Source: Acanthamoeba lenticulata (taxonomy: Eukaryota > Discosea > Longamoebia > Acanthamoebidae). From it: 11,194 nucleotides of DNA. Below the pieces are notes generated by a model that made no database searches, was not told the origin of the DNA, and saw nothing but the letters and a program-made list of their open reading frames with translations. The position numbers were made by a program, and so were the translations under genes. Of this stretch, positions 1 through 8,964 are shown in pieces. The stretch is from positions 1 through 11,194 of the forward strand of contig NAVB01001492.1 in the NCBI GenBank assembly GCA_002179805.1. Direction: 5' to 3'. Each line of letters begins with the position of its first letter. Position 1 is the stretch's first letter.

Positions 1-738
1 GAAGCCAACATGGAGCTCCTGGAGCTCGTGACCGCCTCCCTGTGGACCCTCCTCCGGAAGTCCGCCCAGCACGGCTTCCCGCTGCGGCCGCACGAGAACG
101 TGGTGGAGGGCATGGTGCAGCTGGCGGCCGGCTGCCCCTCCTACGTCGCGCGCACCAACGCGCTGGGCAGCCTGGGCATCATGGGCCAACACCCCGAGCT
201 CGTGGCCCTCGCCCCCGTGCGTCCCCCCAACCCTCATTTATGCGGAGGAGGCCTGCTCTTCATCATCATTGCTTCATCGCGGCTGACAACAAAAGACAAC
301 AACTTTTTTATCTTCATTATACAGAAAGTGGCGGCGGTGCTGGTGCACAGCGTGGGCACGTCGCTCGCGGCCGAGGCCTCGGCCGAGCACCCGTGGGCGG
401 AGCACGGGGCCGTGGTGGCGGAGGGCCTGAACAGCCTGTTCGACATGTTCTCCGAGGAGGACAAGGACGCCATCTTCTCGCAGCTCGCCCTCCTGCCCAA
501 GCTCCGAGCCTTCTCTCCGCTCATGCGCAACAAGGTACTTCACTACCCCCCCCCCCACACCATCTTCTTCATTACTACCGTCATCGGAGCGCTTGTCTCA
601 CGAAGGGGCCGCGGTGGTGGACACACGCAGATCCGACAGGAAGGGCGCAGGCTGGACCGGGACTTGGTGGAGCGGCTGAAGGAGACCAAACTCAACCTCG
701 ACCGATTCATTCAGTACAAGGCCAAGCACGTCAAGTGA
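1..738 (+). CDS. HEATR3: HEATR3/SYO1-like HEAT/ARM-repeat protein, C-terminal part
   Basis: This is the 3' end of a gene whose start lies left of the window. Exons are 1-216, 325-534 and 631-738, with a TGA stop at 736-738. Introns 217-324 (GTGCGT...ACAG) and 535-630 (GTACTT...GCAG) are multiples of three without stops, so the unspliced frame stays open. The spliced 177 residues are helical and HEAT-like (LELVTASLWTLLRK; VAEGLNSLFDMFSEEDKDAIF). They end in a basic tail, IRQEGRRLDRDLVERL, then LNLDRFIQYK. From memory, that ending and the 'NSLFDMF' helix resemble the C-termini of HEATR3 and fungal Syo1. These are symportin-type adaptors that bring Rpl5/Rpl11 into the nucleus for 5S RNP assembly. 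The alternative is another ARM/HEAT protein. The gene converges on the mitochondrial carrier gene, whose stop is about 200 bp away. Confidence 0.72.
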   Translation, partial: EANMELLELVTASLWTLLRKSAQHGFPLRPHENVVEGMVQLAAGCPSYVARTNALGSLGIMGQHPELVALAPVRPPNPHLCGGGLLFIIIASSRLTTKDNNFFIFIIQKVAAVLVHSVGTSLAAEASAEHPWAEHGAVVAEGLNSLFDMFSEEDKDAIFSQLALLPKLRAFSPLMRNKVLHYPPPHTIFFITTVIGALVSRRGRGGGHTQIRQEGRRLDRDLVERLKETKLNLDRFIQYKAKHVK

Positions 739-740
739 TC

Positions 741-774
741 AGAGAAGAGAGAGAAGAGAGAGAGAGAGAGAGAG
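741..774. repeat. GA-rich simple repeat
   Basis: An imperfect (GA)n tract begins just after the HEATR3-like stop codon, probably in the 3' UTR. The 200 bp between this gene and the convergent carrier gene otherwise holds an A-rich AATTAAAAAAAA stretch near 837-848 and an 11-base G run at 908-918. I see no gene in it. Confidence 0.8.
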
Positions 775-939
775 GCGATGCCCACGCGCCTCTGCGGGGG
801 CCCTATTCGCTTGGCAAGGTGCCGCCAATTCCAACAAATTAAAAAAAAGTACAACGCGACCCCACCGCCCGGCACACGCCTGCTGGTCTCCTGGTGGCCC
901 CAATCTCGGGGGGGGGGGTGGAGGTCTCTCTTTTATACA

Positions 940-2833
940 TCACATGGTGGGGATGCCGGCCAGCTGGCGGAGCTGCTCGTAGAGCATGAACACCTGGAGG
1001 CCCACCACCCCATGGCGGTGTTGTCAGTTGGCCTCCCCACCGAGTAGAGAAGAAAAAGGGAGGAAGGTGGTGTGCGTACGACGACGCTGGCGGAGCCCAA
1101 TCGGAGGTAGCTCGGCACGAAGCCCTTGTAGAGGCCCAGCGGGCCCTCCGCCCGCAGGATCTGTGTGTGTGGCGAGAGGGGCGGGTGAGATTGGATGGAG
1201 GCGGGAGAGGTAAGGACGTACGCGGAGGAGCGAAGTGAGCGGGTTGGAGTAGGTGCGCGGCTGGCCGGGCGGCGCATACTCGGTCATGATGCGCGTGCGG
1301 ACCACGTCCACGGGATTGGAGACCAGCGACGTCATGAACCCCGAAAACATGCTGGTGTGTGCCATCACGATGGTTAGGCTCCCCCTCAACTCGATCACAC
1401 GATTGCAAACGGGGGCTATCCAGGCTCTACGGTACACCCCCTCCCCCCCGGGTACCTGGCGCTGTGGTTGTTGTGGACGTGTGTGGGTCAGACGCGATCG
1501 AGAGAGAGAGAGAGAGAGAGGAGTCCTCCAGAGCAGGCGAGTGCGTACCAAAAGTGGGTGAAGAAGTTGTCCCGGAAGGCCAGGCGGTCGAGGAGGAAGT
1601 GTTTGCTCTCGTCGTAGGACGCCATCTGCGCACTCGTCAAGAGCGACGCTCGCAGGATGGTGGTGCCCACGCCCTGCATATGGGCACGTGTGTGTGTGTG
1701 TGTGCGTGAGCCAATCAGAGGGAGAGAGACATAGAGGCCCCACAAATCAGAGCGAATGGGGGGGCATATGTCTACGACTGGCGGGACGGGGGTGTGGCGT
1801 GCCTTGTAGAGGCCTCCGAAGAAGCCCTCCGAGCGCACAATCTCGTTCACGGCGCCTCGCACGCTCTGGTAGCGCCTTTGCGCCGGCGTGGGAGCCGTGT
1901 CAGCTTGAAAGCGCACCTTGAGCACGTCGGTGGGATTGAAGAGCGCCGCCGCGATTGCGCCGCTTATGAGGCCGGCGGTGATCTTCTGGTGGAGCGCGAT
2001 TTCTGGTGGTGGGATCTTGCGTTACAAAACCACCACTGCGGTTCACTGGAGGCGTGCTAGCGAGGTGACGCACCCACTTGGTTCGGCCCGACAAGGTAGT
2101 TGCGGATGGGCTCGTACCTGACGTCCCGCGCACGCATTCCGATTCCACACATAACGGAGCCAATTAATTGGGTCAGCGAGAGGAAAAGGATCATCAGGTC
2201 AAGCCACCACGATGTCTCGGGGGAGGGAGGCGCGCACAGGCCCATCCGCGCCGACGAGAAAGTCAGTTCGCGCAACATCGACACGGACAGCCTGTGTTGA
2301 CCAGAAACCATGTGTGAACATCACCAGAACCCCAGGTGCTTCAAGGTCAAGTCTCTCTCGCACCCTTTGAAGAGGCCACGCAAGCCTTCCTCGGCGATAA
2401 TGGTGCGCGCGCCCTTCACGAGCCCTGTACGCAGGAAGGAGGAGAGTAAATTGAGGCAACGGCTTCTACACAACACCCAACGAGCTCGAGCCGAAGTACC
2501 ATCGTAGGTCTTGGGTGCACCAGCTTGGACGAGCGCGTTCTGGACCTGGAAGCGTATTTTGAGCACGTCCAGCGGGCTCACCACTACGCCGTTGACCACA
2601 ACTGCTCGGTCAACTGAGGACAACGAAAGGAAGGGCGTATGTTTGTACGTACGCACGATCGCAAAGGCGTTCGAGACGCCCCCAAGCATACCACGAAGCC
2701 ATTTCCTGTTAGTCTCCCGCACCACGTTTGTGCTTGGCTTTGTGGGCAGCGGTGCCGAAGCGACAGTGACGGGAGCCTCGGCCAGCGGCTTCCCGCTTGC
2801 CACCGCTGTTCCACCCGCGCCCGAAGAGGCCAT
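940..2833 (-). CDS. Mitochondrial carrier (SLC25), dicarboxylate/UCP-like branch
   Basis: Ten exons on the minus strand: 2833-2653, 2583-2500, 2424-2364, 2291-2238, 2117-2074, 2002-1803, 1673-1549, 1351-1222, 1160-1080, 993-940. They sum to 1014 nt, or 337 residues. All three tripartite carrier signatures are present: PLDVLKIR (about 64), PTDVLKVR (about 165) and PVDVVRTR (about 263). Each is followed by an EG..GL(Y/F)KG loop, and the C-terminus is YEQLRQLAG. The family sits in the mitochondrial inner membrane and exchanges metabolites. Motifs such as RELTFSSARMGLYEP and YLRLG resemble the DIC/OGC/UCP subgroup, so a dicarboxylate or uncoupling-type role is likely, but the substrate cannot be read from this. 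About 45 residues precede the first helix. Intron 1674-1802 begins with GC. Two junctions are less certain: the first intron's acceptor (2584 preferred) and the 1352 acceptor, which is supported by a CTAAC branch site at about 1372. Confidence 0.93.
1500..1521. repeat. (GA)n microsatellite inside carrier intron
   Basis: About eleven GA units lie in the 197-nt intron (1352-1548) of the minus-strand carrier gene. On the transcribed strand this reads as a TC-rich tract downstream of the donor. A similar GA tract follows the HEATR3-like gene. Confidence 0.85.
1674..1802 (-). other. Non-canonical GC-AG intron in the carrier gene
   Basis: On the minus strand the exon ends TAC AAG and the next bases are GCACGC; the intron ends ATATGCAG. 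Removing these 129 nt joins GGLYK to GVGTTILRA, which recreates the invariant carrier loop. Using the nearest GT instead would insert five residues into that loop. The intron is a multiple of three, is stop-free, and contains a TG/CA repeat. Confidence 0.75.
1688..1704. repeat. (GT)n microsatellite inside the GC-AG intron
   Basis: An alternating GT/CA run about 17 nt long lies 14 nt upstream of the acceptor of the carrier's GC-AG intron. On the transcribed strand it reads ACACAC. Confidence 0.85.
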
Positions 2834-3166
2834 TTACCCACCACAGGCCTTGCGTCGGTCTACGACGGCCAACACTGGTGATAAGACGGCGTAACAGCGA
2901 ATGAAGAGAAAGGCCAGGACTCGTGCCTGCCCTCTTTCCGGCAAATTGGTTTTCCTTCTTCCATTTTCGATCCTTACAAAAAGAAAAAGAATTATCCGGC
3001 GAACAGCGTGTCCGGACCAGCCGCCATGGCCTTGGCCAGGCAAAGCGGCTCGGTGCGAGTGACGGACGTCAGGAGGCACAAGGACTCGCGGCAGAGGTTC
3101 CCAGTTCTCACGATAACGGCTCACGTGCAGAAGTGAAGCAGCAAGCGCAGGATGACCTCGACAGGG
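2834..3166. promoter_or_regulatory. Intergenic: TXNL4B 3' region and carrier promoter
   Basis: This 333-bp gap lies between the TXNL4B stop (3167) and the carrier start codon (2833), both on the minus strand. It should hold the 3' UTR of the first gene and the promoter and leader of the second. A minus-strand T-rich stretch (ATTCTTTTTCTTTTTG, about 2976-2991) and a CACGTG palindrome at 3122-3127 are visible. I found no convincing coding exon or RNA gene, and no promoter element can be assigned firmly. Confidence 0.5.
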
Positions 3167-3781
3167 TTAAATGTCGTTGTAGATGAGTGTGTACTTGGGA
3201 ATGTGCTTGGGGTCGATGGGGCAGCGGGCGGCGATAAACTTGCCGTGGAGGGCCGTGCGGTAGAGCACTTCCACGAGGTCGATAAAGTCCTGCTTCGAGT
3301 GGAATGCCCCAATCCACTTGGTGTGATCTGCCGTGCTGTTGTCGCGACATACACGGGTGTCAGCCCGTGGCACCGGGGAGGGGGCTTTAAGCGTGAAGAG
3401 CACACCCGTAGTCACACTTCATGTGCTGGGCGTTGAAGAAGAAAATGGTGGCGGGGATGAGTGTAATGTCGAAGTACTTGACGTACTCGGGAACTACGTC
3501 TACATCCACCAGCCTGATGACGGCCATCTTCGACACATCTCGTTCGGTTTTGGCCAACTGTGGTCCGTTGTGGCGGTGGGGCGGGCCTAAGGCTTTAGCT
3601 TCCCTCTGTGGAGCAGAAGAGAGGGAAGAAGAGAAGAGGGGGGGCGAACGATTTCATCCAGCTGCAGGCAAGTCGGGTCGTCCGCACGACCAAAACGCAA
3701 GACAAGAAGTAGGTCGTCGGTGTTGCGAATAGCGTCGTCTACCTCTTTCTTCGATGCGAGTGTCTGCAGGAGATAACTCAT
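3167..3781 (-). CDS. TXNL4B: TXNL4B/Dim1-like thioredoxin-fold splicing protein
   Basis: Three exons on the minus strand: 3781-3650, 3557-3406, 3335-3167. They give 150 residues, against about 149 for animal TXNL4B. The introns are 92 and 70 nt, and both junctions fall exactly where the family continues (LQLDEI|LAKTERDVSKM and MKCDYG|TADHTKWIG). Landmarks include SKKEVDDAI, LVLRFGRADDPTCLQLDE, FDITLIPATIFFFN and the C-terminal PIDPKHIPKYTLIYNDI. These separate TXNL4B (DLP, Dim1-like protein) from TXNL4A/Dim1, which ends differently. Family members have a thioredoxin fold without the CxxC redox pair; here a single Cys sits in DPTC. They act in pre-mRNA splicing and cell-cycle progression in the nucleus. 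The start codon is only 51 bp from that of TSEN34 on the other strand. Confidence 0.96.
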
Positions 3782-3832
3782 GGTCGTTGCTCTTTTCTAT
3801 GCTTTTCTTGTCCTTTTTTATTCTTTTACTTC
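3782..3832. promoter_or_regulatory. 51-bp divergent intergenic region (TXNL4B / TSEN34)
   Basis: This is all the DNA between the start codons of two head-to-head genes. It is strongly pyrimidine-rich on the + strand (runs of TCTTTT, CTTTTC, CCTTTTTTATTC). Both leaders and any shared promoter must lie here or extend into the opposite gene's first exon. No TATA box can be assigned with confidence. Confidence 0.6.
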
Positions 3833-5000
3833 ATGCTTGCATCGCCCAGCAGCGGCAAAGGTGCTGACGCAGTTCAAGTGGACGTCCACCATGTCGGCGC
3901 TGGTCGGTGTTTGGTGTGGGACGCCGCTGGTGCGAGCTGTTCTTGTCCGCTGCAACTGATCGCACTGTAATCTAATCCCTTGTGCGTGCCTCAGGGGCCG
4001 AAACACTGCGCCGGGAGCACCGGTTGGTGGGATGCTTGTTGGGCTCCTTCCCGCAGCACAAGCAACAAAACCTCTTTTACACGCTTCCTCTGCAGCTGAT
4101 GCCTGAAGAGGTGAGCCTGGCGCTGAAGCGCGGCTGGATTCGGCTGCTTGACGACTCGCTGCCCTATGCCGAGCCGCAGGAGGACGCCAAAGCAGCCCAC
4201 GAGCAGGGCAAGCGCGAGGCTCAAGCGCAGAGGGAGAAAGAGCGTGCAGAGCATCGGGCCCAGGAAATCCACTACTGGGAGCAGCAAGCACAGAAGCGCA
4301 AGAGGCCGCTGCCAGGGGATGACGTGGCCTCCGAGCCTCGACCTCCCGAGGAGCCACAAACGACAGTCGCAAACATGAGCCCGGCAGGGCCCGAATGTTC
4401 TGGTAGCACAACACAAGGCCAACCGCACGAGGAACGAGCTTTCTCGCCGCCACCAGCGCTGCGAGCACCCGTTCCGCATGGGGCAGGGCTCGTGGTGCCG
4501 CTCACCGCAAGCGACGTGTGCGGGAGGCCGTGGCAACGCGACGAGCGTCTGATCAGCCGAGAGGAGTGGCGACGATCGATCTTCCCACGGGACGACGAGC
4601 GCGCCGGCAGACGAGAGGCCGTATTCGAGGACCTCTGGAAGCGTAGCCCCAACTGCTACATCTCGTCAGGCCTTAAGTTTGGCGGTGACTTTCTCGTCTA
4701 CCCCGGTACAAGACGATGACTTTTCCCACTCGTGCGTGTGCGCTCCATTGACCCGCACGCACGACGACGCCAGGGGACCCTCTGATGTACCACGCGACCT
4801 ACATCGTCGTGGTGGTGGGCTGGGACGAGCCGCTGGCGCCTCTGGACTTGGTGGCCGTCGGCCGGACTGCAGTGGGCGTCAAGAAGTCAACCGTATTCGC
4901 CTCGGTCGCGCGTCAGCCCGGCCAGATCGCAGACAAGGAAGCCGTGGAGGAGGCACGGAAGGTGACCTACATCACCATCGACTGGCGCGGTGTGACTTGA
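3833..5000 (+). CDS. TSEN34: tRNA-splicing endonuclease subunit Sen34
   Basis: Exons 3833-3929, 3995-4705 and 4774-5000 total 1035 nt, or 344 residues. The first exon gives VQVDVHHVGAGRCLVWDAAG and joins AETLRREHRLVGCLLGSF, matching the Sen34 N-terminal fold. FYTLPLQLMPEE follows at about 60. Residues about 90-240 are a charged, Gln/Glu/Arg-rich and Pro-rich linker, partly coiled-coil-like. The C-terminal nuclease domain has LKFGGDFLVYPGDPLMYHATY, created across the second intron. The catalytic triad appears intact: Tyr268, His276 (eight residues on) and Lys307 in GVKKS. Sen34 cuts the 3' splice site of intron-containing pre-tRNAs within the TSEN2/34/15/54 heterotetramer. The start was chosen at 3833 because this frame alone supplies the N-terminal strand and joins at phase 1. 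A CTAAT branch-like site lies at 3972-3976. Confidence 0.95.
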
Positions 5001-5995
5001 CCCAAGAAGAGCAGTTCAAATTTGCAGGTACGCACACACTGCCAGCAGTGATGTACCGCAAAAAAGGGTGGGCTGCTTGGTGGCGGATCATGTAGGGTTG
5101 GGGGTATTGGGGTCCAGGGAGATCCTGGCCTCGGAGACCAGGCGATTTGTTGGTTATCAGCAGAGTTAACTCTCTGCGTTCGGTGTTGCGGGCCACGAGG
5201 TCGCTCTACCGCAACTTCGTGGCCACACAAGCTCGTCGTATAACGATGGACTCGTCGGAGGTCATTTCTCCTTCCTGTTACTTCGTCCGCAGCTCACGCT
5301 GTGAAGGATTCCTAGCAGAAGTTGCCTGTACCGTTCATTGGAGGTGAAGTAACACGAGTCCATCTTTGCAAGCTCACCACCCACACGCTCACCCCGTCGT
5401 GCTGTATGCTGGTTTCATCCACATAGTTGCCTCCTGTCCGGGCACTGCTATGTTTGTGGGACGAGGAGCAAACAGAGCAAGAATAGCGATTGCCTGAAGG
5501 AATTTTCTAATAGGTTTTTTTCCAGTTGAAATTTCCGTGTGGTTGCCAGTCAACCGAGAAGCACGTGACCGGACGACTGCCTGAGATGCACCGCACCATG
5601 GAAGGGAGACCAGTCGGTTTTTGTCGCCCAGGGTACGGCTTTAGGATGGTCCCCTGACGTGTTCGGTCCACCGCAGACAAAGAAAGTAGGAGGGCAGCTC
5701 CAGCCAGTTGGCCCCATCGCCACTTCCTTCTTCTGTCTCCTGTTAGTTTGGTTGGGCCACTATTCTGGTCCCGTGCGTCCTTCTCATCGGTTCTCCACAC
5801 TTAAAGCCCTCCAAGGTTCTACATCACCCCAGCTCCCCGCTTCTACCTCTTGCACAAGGCACTCGCTTACCATCTGTACGCTTGTCAGTAGTAGCAGCTG
5901 TGGGACGTCGCGGCTGTTTTCGATATTGGCTGGACAGGAGAAGATAGAGTAGAGGAGAAGGTTGTCAAAGGGGGAGTACACCGCGTGACGACGCC
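5001..5995. other. Gene-poor interval between TSEN34 and the ArfGAP gene
   Basis: About 1 kb with no ORF I can defend, in a window where other gaps are 50-330 bp. It begins with the TSEN34 3' region. It contains a 12-bp palindrome (AGAGTTAACTCT, 5162-5173), T-rich tracts near 5505-5525 and long CT-rich stretches at 5710-5870. The latter look like leader or promoter DNA for the ArfGAP gene. The short open frames on both strands lack splice-consistent extensions or recognisable motifs. An unrecognised 5' UTR exon, a non-coding RNA or an upstream ArfGAP exon cannot be excluded. Confidence 0.45.
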
Positions 5996-8964
5996 ATGTT
6001 CTCGCAGCGGAGGGCCACTACGCAGTCGCATAGCTCAGCGCTACATGCCGTCGGAGCAGCCTCTCCTCTGGCTCGCTCCATGGATCACCTCCGAGCACCA
6101 GCCGTTGGCAATAAGGTGCGCAGCGAACTCCTCTTCTCCCATGTACGCTTGCATGAATCCTCATGAGCCCAAAAACCGACCCACACGACAGAACACGGGG
6201 AGTGGGCCTACACAACTTCCGTACGACGGCCGGGCGTCGTTCGCGGCGGTGCTGAGCGAGGTGGCGTCAGCCAAGCAGAAGCTACGCCACGTCTCCGACG
6301 AGGAGAAAAACTTTAGCCAGAACAGCACCACCGCCAGCTCCAGCAAGGCCACTGGCATGCAGCTTGCCCCTCCTCCGCCCTGCTCGCAGGGGCGCTAACA
6401 ACAGTCACGACTACATTGCGTTGGGGCACGTGCAGACCCCAAGTTTCAGTCCCCCGAGAAGGAGGGCGAGCTGTGGCGACGAGTCGGTGAGCAGCCCTGG
6501 GCCCTCGCGTGGCTCTTCCTCAAGGATGGCTCCCTCTACATCTTCCGCCGCAAAGCGGTGCGTGTGTGCTCGGTCAAATTGTTTTGTCCCCTCCCCCCTC
6601 CTTCCGTCCACAACAGCTCTCAAACGACCCCTTGGGATATACATGTAGGACGACCACCCGCTGGAGGAGTACAACCTGCAGAGCTGCCGCATCCGAGAAA
6701 ACATCACCGCCACAAAGGAGAACGCCTTTGCCATCGAATGTACATGCGCGACCACTCCTACAGCACGCCCTACCGGCTTTCCGGCTGGACGCTCACCCCA
6801 TCGCCGGGCTGGAATGGGGACGTGAACGTGATTGCAGGGCAGGGCACCCGCATGGAGTGCGCCGCCAAGGAGGAGATGGACTACTTCCAGTGGATCGTCG
6901 CCCTGCGCGGCGCCAATGCCATGCTCCGCAACGTACCGCTCCGCCCGGCCTCGTAGGCCCTCTTTCCCCCCTTGAAGCTTGCCGCCGGCCATCTTTTTTT
7001 TTTAACACTGCCGACCCGCAGTCGAACCTGCCCCGAATGAGCGCCCGCGGGCCGCCGCCGCCAAGAACCCTCCTGTCGGGGGTCAGCACCACAAGCCTGG
7101 AAGTGCCGCCGGTGCGCCTGAGCTCGTCGACGCCGCCTTCGCTGTCGATCTCGACGCCCATCTCGCTGACGCGACGGGCGCACACGCCGCCCGTGGTGCT
7201 GCCCTCGCCGCGGATGAGCTCGTCGGTGCCGGTTCTGGTCGAGATGCCGCCATCGCCCTTCCCGAGCGACGGCAACATCTCGGGCGGCGTCGTAGCCGTC
7301 CCCGGCGCGCCGTTGCTCCCTCCGCCGCTGGTGCTCGAGGACTTGCCCCCTCTGGCAGGCTTTCTCCAACCGTCGACGCTGCAGGGCAAGCTGGGCAGCA
7401 GCAGCCCCGCGCTGATCCTTCACCAGCGACGCAACAGCGACACCGGGCCCGCCTCGCCGACCATGCTCAGCTATCGTACGTCTTTCCGCCTCGTGGGGCT
7501 CTCTGTTGGAAGGAATGTCGGCGTTGGAGCTGGCGGCCTGACGCCGCGCCGCCGCCTCTTGTCTCTTGGCAGACAACCAACGGCGCTCGAGTCAGGCGCG
7601 CTGCGAGGACATGGACGAGATGGGGGGCGAGTCCGACGACGAGCACAGGGAGAGCTACAAGCACGAGAAGGAGGGCTGGGTGCGGGTCAAGTGCGGCGGC
7701 TTCCGCGGGGGCTGGAAGCGGCTGTACACGGTGCTCAACGACGGGTCGATCGTGTTCTACAAGTCGGAGAAGATGGACAAGCGCATGGGCAAGAACTTTG
7801 GGGACCAGATCGACGTCATCTTCTGCTCGGCCAAGGTGGCCAAGGTCACTGCGGCCAAGCGCAAATACTGCTTCGACCTGGTCACGACCAAGAAGAGCTT
7901 CCTCATCTCCACGGAGACCGGCTCGGAGCTGCTCGAGTGGGTCACCGTCATCCAGGAGGCGCAGACGCGCCTCATGGGCAGCGCCCTCCAGTACTCGCTC
8001 ACCGTACGGTCGCCGCCCGATGCAGTCTCGCTTACCATCTTCGGTCCCGGTCTGGCTCACGTGCGTCGGTCTTGTGTTGGCATCGACAGGACGACGCCGC
8101 AGGGAATCAGTACGTCGACGGTGCCACCAACGAAGCCCTGAAGTGGAGCAAACAGAGGTTGGCCGAACTGCTCAAGCTGCCGGACAACTCCCAGTGCGCC
8201 GATTGTGGGGCTAGAGGTAACTTGTCCCCACCGCGCTGCCGTCTGTGTCGACTTGCCTCACCGCCACGACCACCACCGGGCTGTGATACAGACCCGATCT
8301 GGGCATCGATCAACCTGGGCATCTTCATCTGCATTGAGTGCTCTGGCGTGCACCGAAGTATGGGCGTCCACATCTCGCAGGTTCGCTCGGTGACCATGGA
8401 CAAGTGGGACGAGGAGGTCCTCGAGGTGCGCGCCGCCTTCATTGATCTCTTCAACGTTGCCTCTCCCGTGTTGAATCGACTCCCCTTCCCAACTGCAGTT
8501 CATGGAGTCGATGGGCAACGCCAAGTCCAATCGACACTTCGAGCACAACGTCCCCAACAACGCCAGCCGAGTCAAACCAAACGATTCCATGTGCGTGACG
8601 CGAGCAACCTGCGTGCGCATGCCACACTCTTTTGCTGACGGGGAGGGACCGGTGCAGGGATAAGCGGGAGGCGTGGATCAAAGCCAAGTACCTGCAGCTG
8701 GCCTTTGCCAACACGCAGGAGCAGTGGCCACCCAGCAGAGGAGCCCAGAGTCCTCTGGGCTCGGCCGACGCAGATTCGTCGGCAGGCTCGGAGGACAACG
8801 GCACGAAACAACAGCAACAACGACCACCACCACCCTGCGCATCGCGCAAACCGACTGGGTATGCGTGCGCTTGCTTTGGGCAGCCCGCACCCTTTCCAAC
8901 AAGCAACCAACCACTCACTTCCCTGACACCTCCCAGGAAGGTGACGTTCGCGGGGATGCCATGA
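5996..8964 (+). CDS. Arf GTPase-activating protein with tandem PH domains (PH-PH-ArfGAP)
   Basis: Model exons: 5996-6115, 6192-6347, 6450-6557, 6649-6739, 6838-6932, 7022-7475, 7573-8003, 8090-8216, 8292-8425, 8499-8590, 8658-8858, 8937-8964 (2037 nt, 678 residues). PH1 (about 95-185) runs from EGELWRRVG through FLKDGSLYIFRRK to AKEEMDYFQWIVAL. A Ser/Pro-rich linker (190-340) follows. PH2 (about 376-475) starts EGWVRVKCGGFRGGWKRLYTV and ends ELLEWVTVIQEAQ. The ArfGAP zinc finger is C521-x2-C524-x16-C541-x2-C544, with the arginine finger at R549 (CSGVHRSMGVHIS), then KYLQLAF. The protein should stimulate GTP hydrolysis on Arf at phosphoinositide-bearing membranes, affecting traffic and actin. 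Exons from 6450 to 8658 are well supported. The 6347/6450 junction needs a GC donor or an unseen event, because an in-frame TAA sits at 6396-6398. The last exon is tentative. No BAR or ankyrin domain is visible. Confidence 0.85.

Noticed and set aside
1688..1704. GT/CA and GA repeats as signs of a mobile element
   Set aside because: They are plain microsatellites inside introns or a UTR, with no terminal repeats, duplications or transposase.
839..1743. Long open frames around the carrier 3' end read as separate proteins
   Set aside because: They are readthroughs of carrier introns and antisense shadows; the carrier exons explain the conserved segments.
4967..5230. Minus-strand open frames overlapping the TSEN34 3' end
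   Set aside because: They are antisense to a well-supported catalytic domain and have no family features.
5147..5347. Basic, presequence-like open frame (SLRSVLRATRSLYRNF) downstream of TSEN34
   Set aside because: It has no ATG before the basic stretch, no recognisable domain, and no splice-consistent continuation. It is probably non-coding.
5507..5800. 97-codon minus-strand open frame in the gap
   Set aside because: It has no motif, no homology I recognise and low-complexity composition. It lies in CT-rich probable promoter DNA.
6509..8638. A very long open frame (about 700 codons) on the + strand, as one continuous protein
   Set aside because: It mixes frames. It reads PH1 and PH2 out of frame, runs through several introns, and matches the ArfGAP protein only in the linker and in the finger exons. 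Spliced exons restore both PH domains and the zinc finger.
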